Origin: Devosia sediminis
GTDB taxonomy: Bacteria; Pseudomonadota; Alphaproteobacteria; Rhizobiales; Devosiaceae
Direction of reading: 5' to 3'
Length of the DNA stretch: 64,000 bases
Assembly (NCBI RefSeq): GCF_016411825.1
Contig: NZ_JAEKMH010000001.1
Location: 124,001 to 188,000, forward strand
A model generated the notes under the pieces. The model was not told the origin of the DNA. It saw only the letters and a list, made by a program, of their open reading frames with translations, and made no database searches. This document shows, in pieces, positions 63,159 to 64,000 of this stretch. Both the position numbers and the translations under genes were made by a program. Each line of letters opens with the position of its first letter. Position 1 is the stretch's first letter.

Positions 63159-64000
63159 CTATTCGACCCGCAGCACGTCGACCGATTGGCTGGTCTCATG
63201 CGAGCCATGGGTGCGCAGCACCCCGACAATGGGGGAAATGTCGGCATAGTCCCGGCCGTGGCCGATGGAGATGTGATCCGGCCCCGCCACCATTGCATTG
63301 GTCGGGTCGAACTCGACCCAACCGACATGCTGGCCACACCATGCACGCACCCAGGCATGCATGGCATCGGCGCCTTCGAGGCGCGGCTTGCCGGGCGGCG
63401 GATTGGTGCGCAGGAATCCGGAAACATAGCCCGCCGGTATGCCCAGGCCACGCAGCCCGGCAATCATGACATGGGCGAAATCCTGGCACACGCCCTTGCG
63501 CAGGGCAAAAGCCTCGGCTGGCCGCGTTTCGACATCGGTGGCCTTGGGGTCGTATTTGAAATCGCGGTTGATGGCCATGCAGATCGCCGTGGCCACGGCC
63601 AGTGTGGTCGGCTCGCTTGCTGCCACTTGCATGGCATAATTGGTGATATCGGGCACGAGCTGGACACGTGGCGACGCGGCGAGAAAATGCTGTGGGCTGG
63701 CCGGCGCGATCGACCAATATTGCGCGACTTCCCGCGCCAGTTGCGGCAGCGGCGGGGAGAGATCGGCCGGCGGGGTCAGATCTTCCACCTGGACGCGGGC
63801 CGCCAGGCGAATGGTCAACTTGTCATGCGGCTCCACCATGGTGATGGCGGTGACCGTATTGCCGAAGAAATCGAGAAACCCGCTTTGCAGCGATGGGGCG
63901 GGATCGACGGTGAGCGAGGAGGCAATGACCCGCTGCACGCCCGGCACGTTGGCGGGGGAGACGCGAATATGGTGACGACCGCCATGGACCGGGGCGTCGT
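63159..64000 (-). CDS. Bacterial transglutaminase-like protein (5' end off the window)
   Basis: 280 residues are visible; the start codon lies beyond base 64000, and the frame stays open to the edge through DAPVHGGRHHIRVSPANVPG, the N-terminal beta domain typical of this family. The catalytic triad is present: Cys in RKGVCQDFAHVMIAGLRGLG, His in DAMHAWVRAW and Asp in WVEFDPTNAM. Such proteins are cytoplasmic cysteine hydrolases or transglutaminases of uncertain substrate, often encoded with alpha-E and circularly permuted ATP-grasp proteins. Those genes, if present, would be to the right of the window. Confidence 0.9.
   Translation of the reverse strand, partial: DAPVHGGRHHIRVSPANVPGVQRVIASSLTVDPAPSLQSGFLDFFGNTVTAITMVEPHDKLTIRLAARVQVEDLTPPADLSPPLPQLAREVAQYWSIAPASPQHFLAASPRVQLVPDITNYAMQVAASEPTTLAVATAICMAINRDFKYDPKATDVETRPAEAFALRKGVCQDFAHVMIAGLRGLGIPAGYVSGFLRTNPPPGKPRLEGADAMHAWVRAWCGQHVGWVEFDPTNAMVAGPDHISIGHGRDYADISPIVGVLRTHGSHETSQSVDVLRVE

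Overview
The window is GC-rich, densely coded chromosomal DNA from an alphaproteobacterium, most likely a member of the Hyphomicrobiales (Rhizobiales); a Devosia-like genus is plausible but cannot be proven from the sequence alone. Support comes from the PhyR-NepR-EcfG general stress locus, an Omp19-type lipoprotein with an Inh domain, the zapE-mdh-sucC-sucD-sucA-sucB-lpd order, and many short palindromic intergenic repeats of the kind common in these genomes. There is no rRNA, tRNA, prophage, insertion sequence or CRISPR array. Two genes run off the edges: a glutathione S-transferase on the left and a transglutaminase on the right.

Layout. 1-3.5 kb (minus) holds a Rieske-less oxygenase, a reductase that carries the missing Rieske domain, and a GST, an arrangement resembling the NdmC/NdmD/NdmE N-demethylase of caffeine-degrading Pseudomonas. 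3.7-7.1 kb holds an Ldh2-family dehydrogenase, two unknown envelope genes and a YdfG-type dehydrogenase. 7.3-10.5 kb is a MacAB efflux pair. 10.8-17.1 kb is tamA-tamB. 17.5-23.3 kb (minus) is a Yej-type peptide ABC transporter in the order B-E-F-A. 23.5-25.9 kb holds a DUF2007-like gene, omp19 and zapE. 26.3-38.9 kb is the TCA block, in which small secreted or membrane genes interrupt sucC/sucD and sucB/lpd. 39-47.7 kb is a hexuronate module: TRAP transporter, GntR regulator, kduI, kduD, kdgF and, after three unrelated genes, uxuA. 47.9-50.2 kb is a GGDEF-EAL protein. 50.2-54.9 kb (minus) is a polar amino acid/opine ABC operon with an M14 deacylase. 55-63.2 kb is the general stress response region.

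How the genes work together. MDH, succinyl-CoA synthetase, 2-oxoglutarate dehydrogenase and Lpd form a continuous part of the TCA cycle. The TRAP transporter, KdgF, KduI and KduD would import unsaturated uronates from pectin-like polymers and convert them to 2-keto-3-deoxygluconate; UxuA feeds the same product from mannonate. In the stress region PhyR, NepR and EcfG form the partner-switch. Five sites match GGAAC-N16/17-CGTT exactly and two more differ at one position. They lie upstream of phyR, nepR-ecfG, a DUF1328 gene, a Crp/Fnr gene, a HisKA_2 kinase (weak), a DUF883-holin-like operon and a 55-residue membrane protein gene, so the region looks like a self-contained local EcfG regulon.

All product calls rest on reading motifs and comparing with families from memory; no database search was run.
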